A DNA stretch of 64,000 nucleotides from Apostichopus japonicus (lineage: Eukaryota > Echinodermata > Holothuroidea > Aspidochirotida > Stichopodidae), in the NCBI RefSeq assembly GCF_037975245.1, contig NC_092576.1, positions 13,372,611-13,436,610 of the forward strand. The letters run 5' to 3'. Positions 10,470 through 22,425 of the stretch are shown piece by piece. A program made the translations under genes and the position numbers. The stretch's first letter is position 1; each line of letters begins with the position of its first letter. The notes below the pieces were generated by a model. That model was not told the DNA's origin. It did no database searches and saw only the letters and a program-made list of their open reading frames with translations.

Positions 10470-13400
10470 ATGGCGAATACTCCACAGTTTGGTATGACAG
10501 GTATAACAGCGGTGACGTCACCCCCTGGTTTGGCCCTACCGACCCTTCAAGTCCCTGGTGCGGCTTTATCTTGGATGGATCGACCTCCCGTAAGTTATTT
10601 ATGATTTCAACCAAAAAAAAGTATGCTTTCGCCCATGCGTTAAGTTCTGTACTGTACCATTCCTATCGATGGCTGAGAATCAGTCTTGAATGGACCTCGT
10701 AATGTAATATTGTCTTCGCCTGTATACAATATATCAATTAAGCCGTTTGTTTTTTAAGGATTTTGCATACTTAGATAAAGTTACGTTTGAAAATAGTGGT
10801 TACAAGTGGTTGAAACTTTCAAACACGGCTATTACAGCGTCTACTAGTTTAACTACACATGTGTGTATACCATCACAGTAGAACGGAAGTTCGGGAGCGC
10901 GCGAATTACCCATACACCACCACCACATACCAACTTGTAGTTTATGGGCTCCAATTAGTTTCATATGAAATTTACACGTGCACTTAATTTATAGCCTAAC
11001 CTCTTAATTACCGGATCCAACAGAATGATACTGTCTTGGAACAAGAAACTCGTGAACTAACTTCAATTTGGAACGCTTTTGTTAATTCTGCAAAGGTAAA
11101 TAAAATACTTTGCCAGAAGTTATAATGATAATAATAATATAACGTCGTGGAAAAAACGTTCCTGTTTATTGATCATGGAGTCACGTAACCTCTTTTCTTC
11201 TTCTAATTTCTCAACCCGTTGCTCAATAGTGAGGAACGCTCCTTTAATAAATCGTTTTCCCTTTTCAGTTTTCAAAAGATTTTCTCAAATCTTCTACTGC
11301 ATGGCCAAATTCTGCTTTAATCTTCTTGTTAAAGAATTCTTTCGAAATGTTGTTCATAGCTGTTTCCACCGTATTAGTAAAGTTTACCAACGTCGTTCTG
11401 TAACATTCGGATTCGGCTTTGTATTCAGAGCCATCGCCTAAGCTGCGTTTACTTACAGCATGTTGTGACGAGGCAGAGGACTGAGTGACTTGACGTACAG
11501 GTTGTCGTTTTTTTCCCCCAAACTGCCGACAGACCTCCCTCTTTGTGGCATATTTGCACAGAAACAGGATATAAAAGCAACGGCAACCAAGATAGACGAA
11601 AATTGTCCCAAACGTTAGAGGTGGGTCGTATCTATAGAAGGTGATTATCTGTAGCACTAGAAATGGCACGTCATTTCACGGTCATGACAGGCTCGTTCCC
11701 AGTAATAATACTATTTATAATACTAATAATATTGAGGATTTTTAAAGCGCAGACATATCCATCGGTAACGGTGCTCGTGGCGCATACCAATATTACCCTG
11801 GTCAACGATAACCTGTCAAACATAGGGACATGCCCTCCACATGGCAGCAGCTTAACAGCGCCCACCTGTCAGTCCCAGTCTAACAGGCCCCCATGTATAC
11901 ACCTGGGTGAAAGAGAGGCAATGGAGATGAAGTGCCTTTCCCAATGACACAACGTAATGATATGGCCAGGGCTCGAACCTGCACACCTTAGAACACAAGT
12001 CCACTGCCTTAACCAGCTAAGCAGCGTCCAACTAACAGTTTATCTCACAGGTCCCCATATATACACCTGGGCGAAGAGAGGCAATGCAGCTAAAGTGCAT
12101 TGCGTTGTCCAAGGACACAACGTAATGATCTGGCCAGGACTCGAACCTGCAAACCTTAGATCACAAGTCCAATGCCTTAACCTCTTGACCACAACGCTCT
12201 CAACATATTCCAAGCATACTGGCGAATGTTTGCATTCGATTCCTACATGTGGGTTTTGAGAAAGAAACAAACATCGTTTGGACACATTTCAAACCCACTG
12301 TAAAAACTTAAAGCACAAATGTCTGATATCATAGAATCAACATGACCAATTGGTTGTGATGAAGAGTATCAAAACTTTTCTAAGTAGCTATCCACTTTCA
12401 TTAATATAATATTGATTCTCTCATTCTCTTCTGTGGATCGGATTTTGATGTCAGTAGGTTGAACTATTCCCTCCACCTCCCCACTCCCCTAAAATAGATA
12501 TAAAAAGAAATATAACTTGTTATTTCCCTAAGTCCTTGCGTGTAGACCTAGTTTATAGCCTAACAGTTAATCCATTTCACCTCGAAAATATTACTTGTCT
12601 CGCGGAAGGTGACACGCAAACCCCTCCATTCGAATGGAGTTGTATATGTTTTGTTTGCTAACTTTGTCGTGGAATTATAGATCATCAACTTCCTCGTTCC
12701 TGTTTAGCATTGAAAGAGGGGGGGGGGGGAAATACCCATTTTTAATAAGGCTGCGTTTTTTTTATGTGTGCTTATTTGACTATTGTAACTATATCCACCC
12801 AAGCCACTACTGATAATGTAATAACTTCGTTGTCGTTTCATAGGCAGCCATCGGTTGTCCACCAGGACTGGAGTATCTCAGTCAACTCGATCAAGTCCTC
12901 GGGGGAAATACCCATTGTTAACATGGCTGCATTTTTTTTTGTATTTGACTATTGTAACTATTTCCACAGAAGCCACTACTGATAATGTAATAACTTCGTT
13001 GTCGTTCCATAGGCAGCCATCGGTTGTCCACCAGGACTGGAGTATCTCAGCCAACTCGATCAAGTCCTCGTCCATCAACAAGTTGATATGGAAGAGGTTC
13101 TTACCAACTTGGGAACGCCAAACAAATATCATGTGAAAAATATTCTCGGTCAACAGGTACGTGTACGTTATACAGTACCGTATATACTTCATTATAGGAG
13201 GTATTTAAAACAGGTGCAGGGATATGTGGGGTGCATACCCCCTACACCCTACCCTAAAAAGTACCTCCCGCCAACCCCGCAGTCTTCAACCCTACACAAC
13301 AACCCTTCAACTGGTGGTTGGTTATAATGACCCCGGGACAAAACCTGCTCCTTTTAGAATCCTGGACCATTCCCTCTACTCCATATCTGATATAGATCCG

Positions 13401-14903
13401 ACGTAAGGGGGTGGGGTAGGGGAGAGGTGGGTGCTCCAGAAATTATCCCCACAAATCGACAAGAAAACATCTTCTTATCAGATTTTATGTTGAAATATTT
13501 ATATATGTTTTTATCTCTGTACCATTTTTTTGTTAATGTACATTAGATTTTTTTCGCCTTCGAGGAGGCATACAGAGGAGCGCTTCATTTTAGCGGTAAT
13601 AAAAGAGGCTTCGTGATACACATTATGGATAACATGAATCAAGAAGTCATGAAGGTCTCCAGAGAATACAAGTACTGTGTGGGTTGTTGTTGTGCATGCT
13701 GTGCTGGATGCTGTAATGGCGAAAAATGTGCCTCTAAAGCCTCTGTAGAGGCCCCGCCTGGCTGCCCTATCGGATATGTTGTTCAAAGGTATATATGTTT
13801 ACTCTCAACATTACACAGAAAGATTGATATTACGTTAAAAATAGTTGAAACGTTTCAAGGTTGTTACTGTCTTGTATCAAGAAAAGGCTGTTGTCAGAAG
13901 ATTTGTACAAGGTGATATTTTACTGTACTGCTGCTGCTGCCAAAAAAAAGAACATTAACGTACTTTTATATACCCATAGGAAGTATACCAGGCTATACAT
14001 ACATTAACTAATTTCATACTATTTATCCATGTAGCATGTGAGAAATTGTGAACACCAGACTGAGGGAAAATATATATAAATACTAAATATATATATATAT
14101 ATTATTTTGCACGCAGGCCAAGCTTATGCGGGGATCATTTAGCGGTTCTGGACGAAAATCATGAAACTTTGATTAAAATAAGAGGACCAGGCTGTAAATG
14201 TCGGTCAATTTACAGTGACATAGAATTCAAGGTAAGTACCCCGTCCTCCTCCCCCCCCCCCCCCCAAAAAAAAGAGTACTAATGAAAGGACGGATGGACT
14301 TTAAACTGGATGGAAAAAAAATCTTGATATTTCTTAGTCCAAGGAAAAAGGTGGGTTGGGGGGATATGAGTGCTAGTTATGATTCTAAAACTATACAGCT
14401 TTTATAATATTCGGGATCTCTTAAATAATCTTTGAAGGGTTAATGACGTCAATTCCTATGGTGTAGGATAAATTGCATGCTATTGTTTATAAATGATCCA
14501 TGATCCTTTCTTTTTTTTGGCAATGTAAATACTCTCTCCTCTACCCCCCCCCCCCTCTCCCCTCCTCCCCGCCCTCACCGCTGCAACTTCAATCCACGTC
14601 TTGTACCTCTCTAAATGTACAACTAGCCTCATTATGTAAGTAATTTACCCTCTATTTCTCTTTCTCTATCTCTCTCCAAAGGTACTCTCCTCAGATGAAA
14701 ACGAAGAACTCGGTAAACTCAGCAAGCAATGGGCAGGAAACGTTCAGGAAGTGTATACTAACGCCGACAACTTTGGTATCCAATTCCAGATGAACTTAGA
14801 AGTAAAATCGAAGGCGATATTAATAGGGGCCCTCTTTCTAATTGATTTTATGTTCTTCGAAGAACAGCCGATCAGACAGCAGGGGACCAATCAGCGACGT
14901 TGA
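10470..14903 (+). CDS. PLSCR: Phospholipid scramblase copy B, complete five-exon gene (280 aa)
   Basis: Exons: 10,470-10,589; 13,013-13,156; 13,547-13,788; 14,117-14,231; 14,682-14,903 (TGA). All introns are GT-AG and phases fit, giving 280 residues, close to vertebrate PLSCRs. Residues 1-40 are a short proline-containing head; [15 protein letters not shown] begins near 45; [10 protein letters not shown] is at 113-122; a cysteine-rich patch (132-149, [13 protein letters not shown]) matches the palmitoylation region; [10 protein letters not shown] is at 157-166. The calcium-loop-like segment is 234-245 ([12 protein letters not shown]), and a hydrophobic C-terminal helix with LIDFMFFEE is near 251-268. 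The first and last Asp of the usual D-x-D-N-F-G-I-Q-F-P-x-D loop are Asn here. Start chosen because it is the only ATG giving a head conserved in all four copies. A truncated extra exon 2 lies upstream at 12,844-12,900. Confidence 0.93.
11130..11680 (-). mobile_element. L1-like LINE 5' remnant (intron 1 of gene B)
   Basis: Same element as at 2,277-2,830. The minus frame 11,265-11,669 is open for 134 codons and includes the ORF1 N-terminus ([20 protein letters not shown]) and [13 protein letters not shown]. It breaks at the coiled-coil. The ORF2 part is absent. Confidence 0.75.
11725..12200 (-). mobile_element. Tandem tRNA-derived SINE array, two heads (copy B)
   Basis: Reverse-strand copy of the array at 1,204-1,859. 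The heads are near 12,195-12,130 and 12,030-11,965, and the shared body and ATT-rich tail follow. Same insertion as in A and C by position in intron 1. Confidence 0.8.
12725..13069 (+). repeat. Tandem duplication with truncated extra exon 2 in gene B
   Basis: Units 12,725-12,900 and 12,901-13,069 both start gggggaaatacccatt and run through the intron end, the acceptor and part of exon 2. The first unit carries only the first 57 nt of exon 2 (12,844-12,900; 19 codons, in frame, [19 protein letters not shown]) and no donor. The second continues into the full exon. A, C and D lack the duplication. Confidence 0.9.
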
Positions 14904-16545
14904 AGAATTGTTTACACAAGCCAACAAAAAAAAATACCTTTCGTAAAAGACAATTATTTGTTCATGATTCTATAACAACTGCAAATATTAAGACATTGTA
15001 ATCCACTAATCTATCGCAAACCGTTTAAACTGATCACTGCAAGTCAGGAAAACGCAACGTATTAGTTTTTTTTTTTTAGGATGGGGGGGGCATCTTTAAA
15101 CAGGTGCGGTGGAGTTTTCGGCAGAGGGGATCACGTGCCCTCCCAGTTTTGTAACTCAACACTTTCTCCATTTTTGTTGCTGTTATTTTAAAAATTACAA
15201 AACGTGCTCTTTCCGGTACATTTTTCTATAAATGAATTGTGTTATGTAGTTATATCAATAGATTATGGCGTGTTCCTTTACTGAAATAATATAAATTTAT
15301 ATTGAAAAAATAATAAAGTGTCCTTTTATTTTGCAAATTAAGAATAAAAGAAATGTATACTAAATATGTGCCCTTTCGTTAAAACATATTCAACTAGTGG
15401 AAATATGGTAAGAATAGCACACACAATCTATTTTGTGTTGATGTAAACGTTCTGATTTACACGCCCATGCATCATCCCCACCCACCTCCCCTTTTCAAAT
15501 CGAATCACATGACCTACTGCCCCTCCATTATTTGTGCCCCTTCAGATTGAAACCCTCCGGTATCTCAAGTTTAAAAGTAAATTTATATTTCATTCCAGCT
15601 TTGTAGATTCGTACGTATGAATCAACCAACATTTCCCGCAACATAAATATAGGTTTCGTATGCATTTTTTAAAGAGTGTCATGTCACCAACAATGTAAGC
15701 CTACATATTGTAATTATACACGAATATCCCGATGATTTTATGTAACATGTCTATGTGATGTAATTTCAACTTCTATGTTGTGTTCTGTTTATTTATGCCT
15801 ATATGTAAAGATCAACATTGCAATTACACCGAATCTATAAAGTCGTATTAATTTTATTTGCATATTTCATATATCATTATTGTTAACGTTCAATGAACCT
15901 AAGATCAATGAATTTAACTAAGTTTCCCGTTTAAAACCTTGTTTGACTTCACTAGATGATGACGTCACACCTTTGGTAAATAGGGCAATTTATTTCATAT
16001 TGTTTTATTCCATTCTTTTATAACTTCATGTATAGGACTAACTAAAGTTTTGTTTCTCTCTATAAATTTTGGTGAAAGGACAATACCGCGCCGTGTTTTC
16101 ATTGTAAAGTTTAGTAATGCTGTTCACAAAAATCGTGGAAATTAATTTACCTTTCACGTGCTTTTCTTTGAGTCTTGCGATGTACGTTTCGAGAAGATAC
16201 GAGGAGACATTGAGAAATGTTCGTAAAACGGAGGCTGCTATATTTTGCAAACTTTGGAAACAATGATGCAGAATAAACCCGAAACAAATGAGATCAAATT
16301 ATCTATGTCCCGATACCTAAAACACAACAAAATTTAATATTACTCACAAAGGGGATAAAACACGCCATGTCCGATATCTAGGAAAGTGAAATTACTGTTA
16401 CTCTTAATAGGAGATAAACTACTCCATGTCAGATAAAAAAAACAGGAAAATATATATCATAATACAGACCAAGGCGTGTTTTGATTAAATACTTTTGAGA
16501 AACCAACTGAACTTCCTAACCTATGCCAACCTGTTACCATTGCTA
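14904..16545. other. 3' flank of scramblase gene B, inverted copy of the C flank
   Basis: AT-rich and without a gene. Matches the reverse complement of about 26,010-27,627 and, directly, 49,707-52,350. It has the uninterrupted target site (catattgttttattcc near 15,998) of the MITE found at 51,372. Confidence 0.75.
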
Positions 16546-17689
16546 AAACTACGAACTGAAAACTTTTTATTTGGTAGCCTATCAGTTTGTTCCCCAGAGG
16601 ATGGGACTGGGCCAGTAAGCCTATTCATGATTTTATTTCTGGAGAGGCTAACGCCATTCTTCCACTCTCCCCTCCCACCCGAAGTATAGTTTGTTGTGCC
16701 TCTGAAGTCAAGTTACATAAAAGTGAAACAATAGTCTGAAAAAGATGTAAAACCCACCTCGACAATCGTGCTCAAGTTTTCGATATTCCGCAAGACGAAA
16801 GTAGTGGAACTGGTTCCCAATACTGAATGACTGATAAGCCCTCTTAACGTCTATCTTCTATTCACGACCGATGCATGCTTTTTTTCGATTTCATGCAAAA
16901 AACATATTCACCGATATTAGCTACAATTTACTTGAATGCTTGAAACTATACTTTCCAAAGGCAATATCATTCTTAAATTACACTGATGTTAGTTTTGACA
17001 TCAAAGAAGGTTTAAGGAAAACAATTAACATGGAGGCTTTGGCTTAAAGCCTACAAAACAGATGCATGTCCATCGCCATCAATCGTTGTTGTGACAAATT
17101 AATATGATTAAACCAGAAGCAAATAGAATAAAGGGTAAAACAAGAAAAAATGCACAACGCAACTCACATGCAACAATGTTACCCACGCACGACGACACGT
17201 ACAACACTGACGTGCAACTTGAAACACAGTATCACACCCATTAAAACAATTGGACACCAGTTACATGGTGTTCTGCTGAGTTTCAGATTGTAAAACAAAA
17301 CACCTGTTGCTGAAGAAACAAAGTTTAACCAGTCAAGAGTTCTGCTGCCTCCATTGGTCTTTATCATGACTTTCTGTCAAATATCATTGGAGATATGGAT
17401 ATTTTGGCTGCCAGATTAAAGGTACAAAGCAAACATGTCTGGGAGGTAAATGTTCCTAAAAAGGTCAATCACCGTTCACCTATGCACATATTACATGACA
17501 TCACGTTCACGCCAATACATGTGTCCGAATGCTTCAAAATATGTCCTTTCTTGTCATTGTTGATTTGGGGTCTGGAAAATGACCACTCCATCCTTAATTT
17601 AATTAAAAGTCTTGAATTGCAAACTTCAACACTGAGGGAAACCTGACGCATTAATAATCCAACACAATCGTAGAATAGAAAAGGTGCTT
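16546..17689. other. Unassigned AT-rich spacer
   Basis: No coding exon, RNA gene or recognisable element found on either strand. Confidence 0.5.
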
Positions 17690-18240
17690 CTGGGGGGAAT
17701 TCTAAACCAAGGCTTCCTATATAGTCAGGTGGCTTAGCAACAATTTTTAGGATTAACGTTACCGGCAGGACAAAAGAACCAAATTTGGCATTTCTTTTCA
17801 AACCTATCTATTGATTTTATCCGTGGAACCCACTTTATCGGCTCCGATTTTCCAAGATGGCGGCCAAAGTCCAAGACGGCCACCAGCAAAAAAAGGAAAT
17901 GTCATATATCTTGCTGTAAAAATCGGAGATGAACAAATGAGGGCTCAATTCAGGTGTTTTCGGGGTTCACTGAAACAGATGATGGTCATGGCATGTTGCT
18001 TCCGCAACCCATTTCCAAGATGGCGGCCAACATCCAAGATGGCTGCCAGAAAAAAAAGAAATGTCATATATCTGGCTGTAAAAATCAGAAATGAACAAAT
18101 GAGGGGTCAATTCAGGTGTTTCCGGGGTCACTGAAACAGATGATGGTCATGAAACGTTGCTTGGGTCACCCATTTCCAAGATGGCGACCAGAATCTAAGA
18201 TGGCCGCCTGGAAAAAAAGGAAATTTCATATATATTCATT
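17690..18240 (+). repeat. Left arm of foldback repeat with tandem aagatggcggc units
   Basis: 17,700-17,900 is the reverse complement of about 20,720-20,960 (tcaggtggcttagcaac, taacgttaccgg, ccgtggaacccact). From 17,850 a unit of about 150 bp repeats about 2.6 times, each starting with ccaagatggcggcc-like words and containing aaatgtcatatatc and tgaaacagatgatggtcatg. With the right arm it encloses about 2.4 kb including a LINE remnant. Confidence 0.75.
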
Positions 18241-18779
18241 CCCCAGATCCCCTGTGGCCTTTACTGATCGGGACCATCAAACCTTCCGTCCTCAAACGTG
18301 TAAATGAAACCGGGCTAGCACCCTGACTGTATGTTATGGCTGGTATTCTAATTGTGTCACTTTGGCTCAGGAAGCCACTGAGGACTTATTTGGGAACTTT
18401 GAGGTGTGACCAACCGTGGAAAGACACTGTCGCAGAGCCCGTTATTATACGGGAGTTACGAATGTCATGTAAGACTGATTACATTGAGTCAACTATTTAA
18501 TAGGGTAACTTGAAGGGAAAACCGACCAGATGTGAATACCAACTCATTGGGAGATTTTGTGCGATTTTACATCCTTCATAAACACAACGTCAATTCTGCG
18601 AACAACACAGGCTAAGTCAGGTCACTAGTCATCTGAGATATTTAGGTCGTTCTTTTCGAACCTGTACTCCAGGGCTGCTGTTAGCGAGGATCTCCAGGAA
18701 GACTTGTTGTCTGGTATAGACAAGCCCCCCCCCCCCCGCCCCTCAGAGTAAAAATGATAGCTTGGGTTCGAATCCCTCC

Positions 18780-20275
18780 GTTGGTGAGCTCTGGACAGCG
18801 GTAGCAGCGATGAAGAAGGGAAAGTCCCCGGTCCCGATGGCCTCCCTGCTGAGTTCTATAGGACCTTCTGGGAGGTTCTCGGTGGGGACCTGAGAGACGT
18901 GTTCGCTACCTCTTTCCAGTTGAATTACATAAGCTTAACACAGCGGGTTGGAAATATTGTATTGTTCTCCTCCCAAAGTCGGGAGATTCTTTGGACCCGA
19001 ATAGGCGTCCAATAACGCTGTCAACTGTGGACTACAAAATCCTGGCCAAAGCATTAGGAAATCGCTTAGCGGATGTGATGCCGGATATTGTAGGTCCTCT
19101 CCAGACTTGTGTTGTGTGAGGCAAGCGTATTCAACATAACCTCTGGTTGATGATCGAGTTTGTTAAAGTTCGTGATTTGCCATGTGCACTGGTCTCCTTG
19201 GACCAGGAGAAGGCCTAGCTTTGACATGTTAGATCACGACTTTCTGTTTAGAACTTTAGAATCCTTCGGATTGAACTCAGTGTTTATTCGTTGGGTCTCG
19301 TTACTATATAAGGACGTCTCGAGCATGGTCAATTTTAACGGATTAACTTCTGGTCCCTTCCGGTTCGAAGGGGAGTCCGTCAGGGTTGTCCCCTCTCCCC
19401 GTTGTTGTATGTTCTCTTCAGCGAAATGCTCAGTACCTCGCTGGGCAGATGCTTGGGTTTTCAACCCTTCAATCTTACCGGGTGGGGCTAGAGTTACAAG
19501 CGTGCAATATGCCGATGACGTCACTTGTATTGTGTCGGACCTTGCCTCCTTCAAGTCTTTATCGAAGGTTTTAGCCACCTTCCAAGAGGCTACTGATGCC
19601 AGACTCAACAAGTCCAAGACCAAAAGGCTGCGTTAAGGAGGTTGACGCGGCAAATCACTCCCTTTGATGCTACTTGGTCAGATGTCATGATCAGGGTAAA
19701 TGGCATCTGGCTAGGTTATGGTGCCCCGGAGGCCACCACTTGGGCCGAGAAGGCTGATCAGGTGGAGACAAGGCTCGACACATTCAGTCGGAGGTGGTTC
19801 TTCCTCCCTGGGAAGGTTACAGTTGTTAATCGTTTTATTGTTCCTCTCCTTTGGTATCCTGGTACTGTGGTCGCTGCACCGGATCATGCCTTGGTGAGAT
19901 TGGAGAGGAATGTGTTTGATTTCATTCGGGGAAAGCGAAAACCAAACCTTGTCAAAAGGACCGTTCTGTAAAAGATACCCCTGAGCGGTAGGCTTGGTTT
20001 GGTCCACCTTCCATCTAAACTGCGCTTTCTCCTTTGAAAGGTCCTTTGAAAGTGCGTTTGAGAATCCTTCGTTTCCCTTTGCCTTTTTTGTTAGGTTCTT
20101 GGGTGGCTTTCTTTTTCGCCACCTCTGGCCCGGATCCTTTTGCAATAACCGGCCAAAGGCGACACGCCCTTCGGGGTGTATACTCAGATTGGTGACTCAC
20201 TTCGTAGAACTTACATTTTTGAAGGTCCCGTTGGTGCAACGGATTGATTTGAAGCTAACGTAGATGAAAAGAGTG
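18780..20275 (+). mobile_element. Tx1/L1-group LINE ORF2 remnant (reverse transcriptase), dead
   Basis: Across shifting plus-strand frames: GKSPGPDGLPAEFYRTFWE (from 18,816), RRPITLSTVDYKILAKALGN (near 19,010), ALVSLDQEK (near 19,190), MLDHDFLFRTLESFGLNSVF (19,228 on), VRQGCPLSPLLYVL in a shifted frame near 19,380 and QYADDVTCI (about 19,507) as the catalytic motif. A C-terminal stretch with FSRRWFFLPGKVTVVNRF lies near 19,785. Several frameshifts and a stop (TGA near 19,117) inactivate it. The DQEKAFD/GVRQGCPLS style is typical of the Tx1 branch. It lies inside the foldback arms. Confidence 0.8.
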
Positions 20276-20689
20276 TATTTTATTACCCCAAATATTAAAT
20301 TTTGAGTTTCAAACTCATTTCGTTTTTGTGTTACCTAAATTAAATATCCGGGTCCGTTGACGTCAAGAGGGAAACGAAATGAATGTCGCTATTGAGTTTA
20401 CACAGTAATTGCTGATTTTTCTTCCTCCATAGGTGAAAATGTCAAGTTAATGTTTTCTTCAAAGTCAATGAATGCTTGCATATATATTTATATATTCTTC
20501 AAAATTCGGTAACATTTCATTCAAGTCAGATTCGCCGTTCTTAAGCGGTAGAGTTTTGAAAATGTAAATTTTGCATTTTACTTTGCTTCACCCCTCGACG
20601 TCACAAAATATTACGTGATAGTAAATCTGTCTAATTTTCACACTGCATCGACTAAAAGTCAGTCTGGTGGTTGGATTTTCAATACTAAT

Positions 20690-20965
20690 CAGGATTCATT
20701 TCTGTTTTTTACAGCCAGATATATGACATTTCCTTTTTTTCTGGCAGCCATCTTGGATTTGGCCGCCATCTTGAAAAAATCGGAGCCGATTAAGTGGGTT
20801 CCACGGATAAAGTCAGTAGATAGGTCGTAAAGAAACTCCATGCCAAATTTGGTATTTGTGTCCGGCCGGTAACGTTAAAGTTGCTAAGCCACCTGACTAA
20901 TACAATCAAGTTTTCTCCTGGCAACTTAAATCCAGTGAACTGACCTTTGGCTGGAAAATCACTTC
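20690..20965 (-). repeat. Right arm of foldback repeat
   Basis: Inverted copy of the start of the left arm, with gatatatgacatttcc, ctggcagccatcttgg, ggttccacggataaag, ccggtaacgtta and gccacctgact in reverse order. It has a single copy of the aagatggc unit. Termini and target duplication were not resolved. Confidence 0.7.
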
Positions 20966-22185
20966 TGATCCTTTGGACTGCACATGATGGTAGCACAACC
21001 ATCCGTGTCTTGTTGGAGCCCCCAGCACCATTGAACGTTGTTGACGGTAGGCTATATGAATCTGCACGGTCTAATTGATTTTATTTTTTTTAAGAAAGTT
21101 CAAATGAATTAACGTGAGCCCACAATGTCCACAATAACAAGCAGTCCTGCAATGTACAGTAATAGTTACAGTTGTTGTGAATTTACACCTTCCATGTTTC
21201 ATGAAATATTTAATATTATTTAGTTTCAGACAATTGATTTGCAAAACTGCAGGCCTAAGTACCAGCCTACTAACGTATTCAACGTACTACGCAGCATACT
21301 GCACATGTATGATGTATTGTCATTAGCAGCATCGGGGTAGTACAATACATATTGGTTGTAAGGATTCTATGGTTGTAAGTCACCGTAACACAACGCACAT
21401 TACGGTTTAGGCAGTTCCGCGAATTCCAACGTCAAATTTACAGAATGGACTGGCTTTTTCAAATATTTTTCTTTGTTACATAAATCTTGCCATGTTGGAA
21501 AATCAAGTTTTTAACTGGCAGAATGGTTGATATATGTTCTAGAGAACATGCGTAGATGGATCCCCAACAGTTTGGACGTTGAAATTTTTGTGTCATGGCC
21601 ACTTTAAAGTTGGTTTAGAGGCCCAAGGATTAGAGTCTTACAGTAGGTTATTTCAATATGCAAGGTGCGGGAATATGGGGTTGGGGGGGGGGCAGGGGCA
21701 GATTATGTCTCCCCAACATTTTCCCAGACCTTGAGCAAATTTTTAAATACACAACTAGAAACCCAAATTTCTCAAAAGGGGGTGGGGGGCACCCCCTTGT
21801 TTGCTTCTCCCAGGTTTGCCTCACAATTAGTACTTGGAAATAAGCTTACTAAAGCTTCACCATATTACATATAGGGGCTTAATAAACCATAATTTCTCTT
21901 ATGGACAAATAAGGCACCACCCTTATTTCCTGCTCACTGGTATACCCCATTCAGACCCAACACCCTTTGACAAACATGTCATGCTTTTCTTAAAGAGCTG
22001 CACAATATCTAATCGTGAAGGATGAACATGCTCTAAATATGTTGCACAGATGGATTAGCAACCACCAGAGTGTTTCTGTGTCCTCCAGTTAACACAAATG
22101 GAAAAGATTTCACCATTATCAGCCAAGACTTCATCATTTTTATCTGCCATCATTTATTGAACTTGAAGTGTATTGCATTATGTGT
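20966..22185. other. Unassigned spacer
   Basis: No gene recognised. Contains G-rich/C-rich stretches near 21,680 and 21,780 that look like ends of non-autonomous repeats. Confidence 0.45.
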
Positions 22186-22189
22186 GTCA

Positions 22190-22425
22190 CATTCAAACAC
22201 TTGGTAGTCAGATTGCATTATGATTGTTTCACTTACCCCCTTCGACTGTGCCACCGCAAACCAAACACTTGGTATTGCATTATGAGTGTTTCACTTACAT
22301 ACCAATGGCACAGTGATTCAAACACTTGGTATTGTATTCTGAGTGTTTCACTTGCATACCAATGGCACATTGATTCAAACACTTTGTACTGCATTCTGAG
22401 TGTTTCACTTTCGTACCGAAGGTAG
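22190..22425. repeat. Minisatellite, about 60-bp unit
   Basis: About four imperfect copies of a unit with caaacacttggtattgcatt, gagtgtttcacttac and ataccaatggcac. The reading frame through it is a by-product. Confidence 0.85.

Larger units (their letters stand above)
1..16545. repeat. Segmental duplication block S1 (PLSCR A and B pair)
   Basis: First copy of a large direct duplication; the partner is about 29,110-52,350. Base 1 matches 29,110 (gagacaggtagttccactac in both) and similarity runs through gene A, the divergent spacer, gene B and its 3' flank to about 16,545, where the words around ctaacctatgccaacct still match 52,320-52,340. Inside the block, 1 to about 4,130 and about 9,850 to 14,900 are inverted copies of each other, giving a large inverted repeat with a 5.7-kb spacer. 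Boundaries are by eye and approximate. The block probably extends left of the window, because gene A exons 3-5 are missing here. Confidence 0.85.

Noticed and set aside
19160-19971. Two adjacent plus-strand frames as a cellular gene
   Set aside because: They are pieces of one LINE reverse transcriptase split by frameshifts, with YADD and GVRQGCPLS motifs in different frames.
22168-22425. Repeat protein with YQWH/CILSVSL repeats
   Set aside because: The frame only reflects a minisatellite unit of about 60 bp, a multiple of three; no start context or domain.
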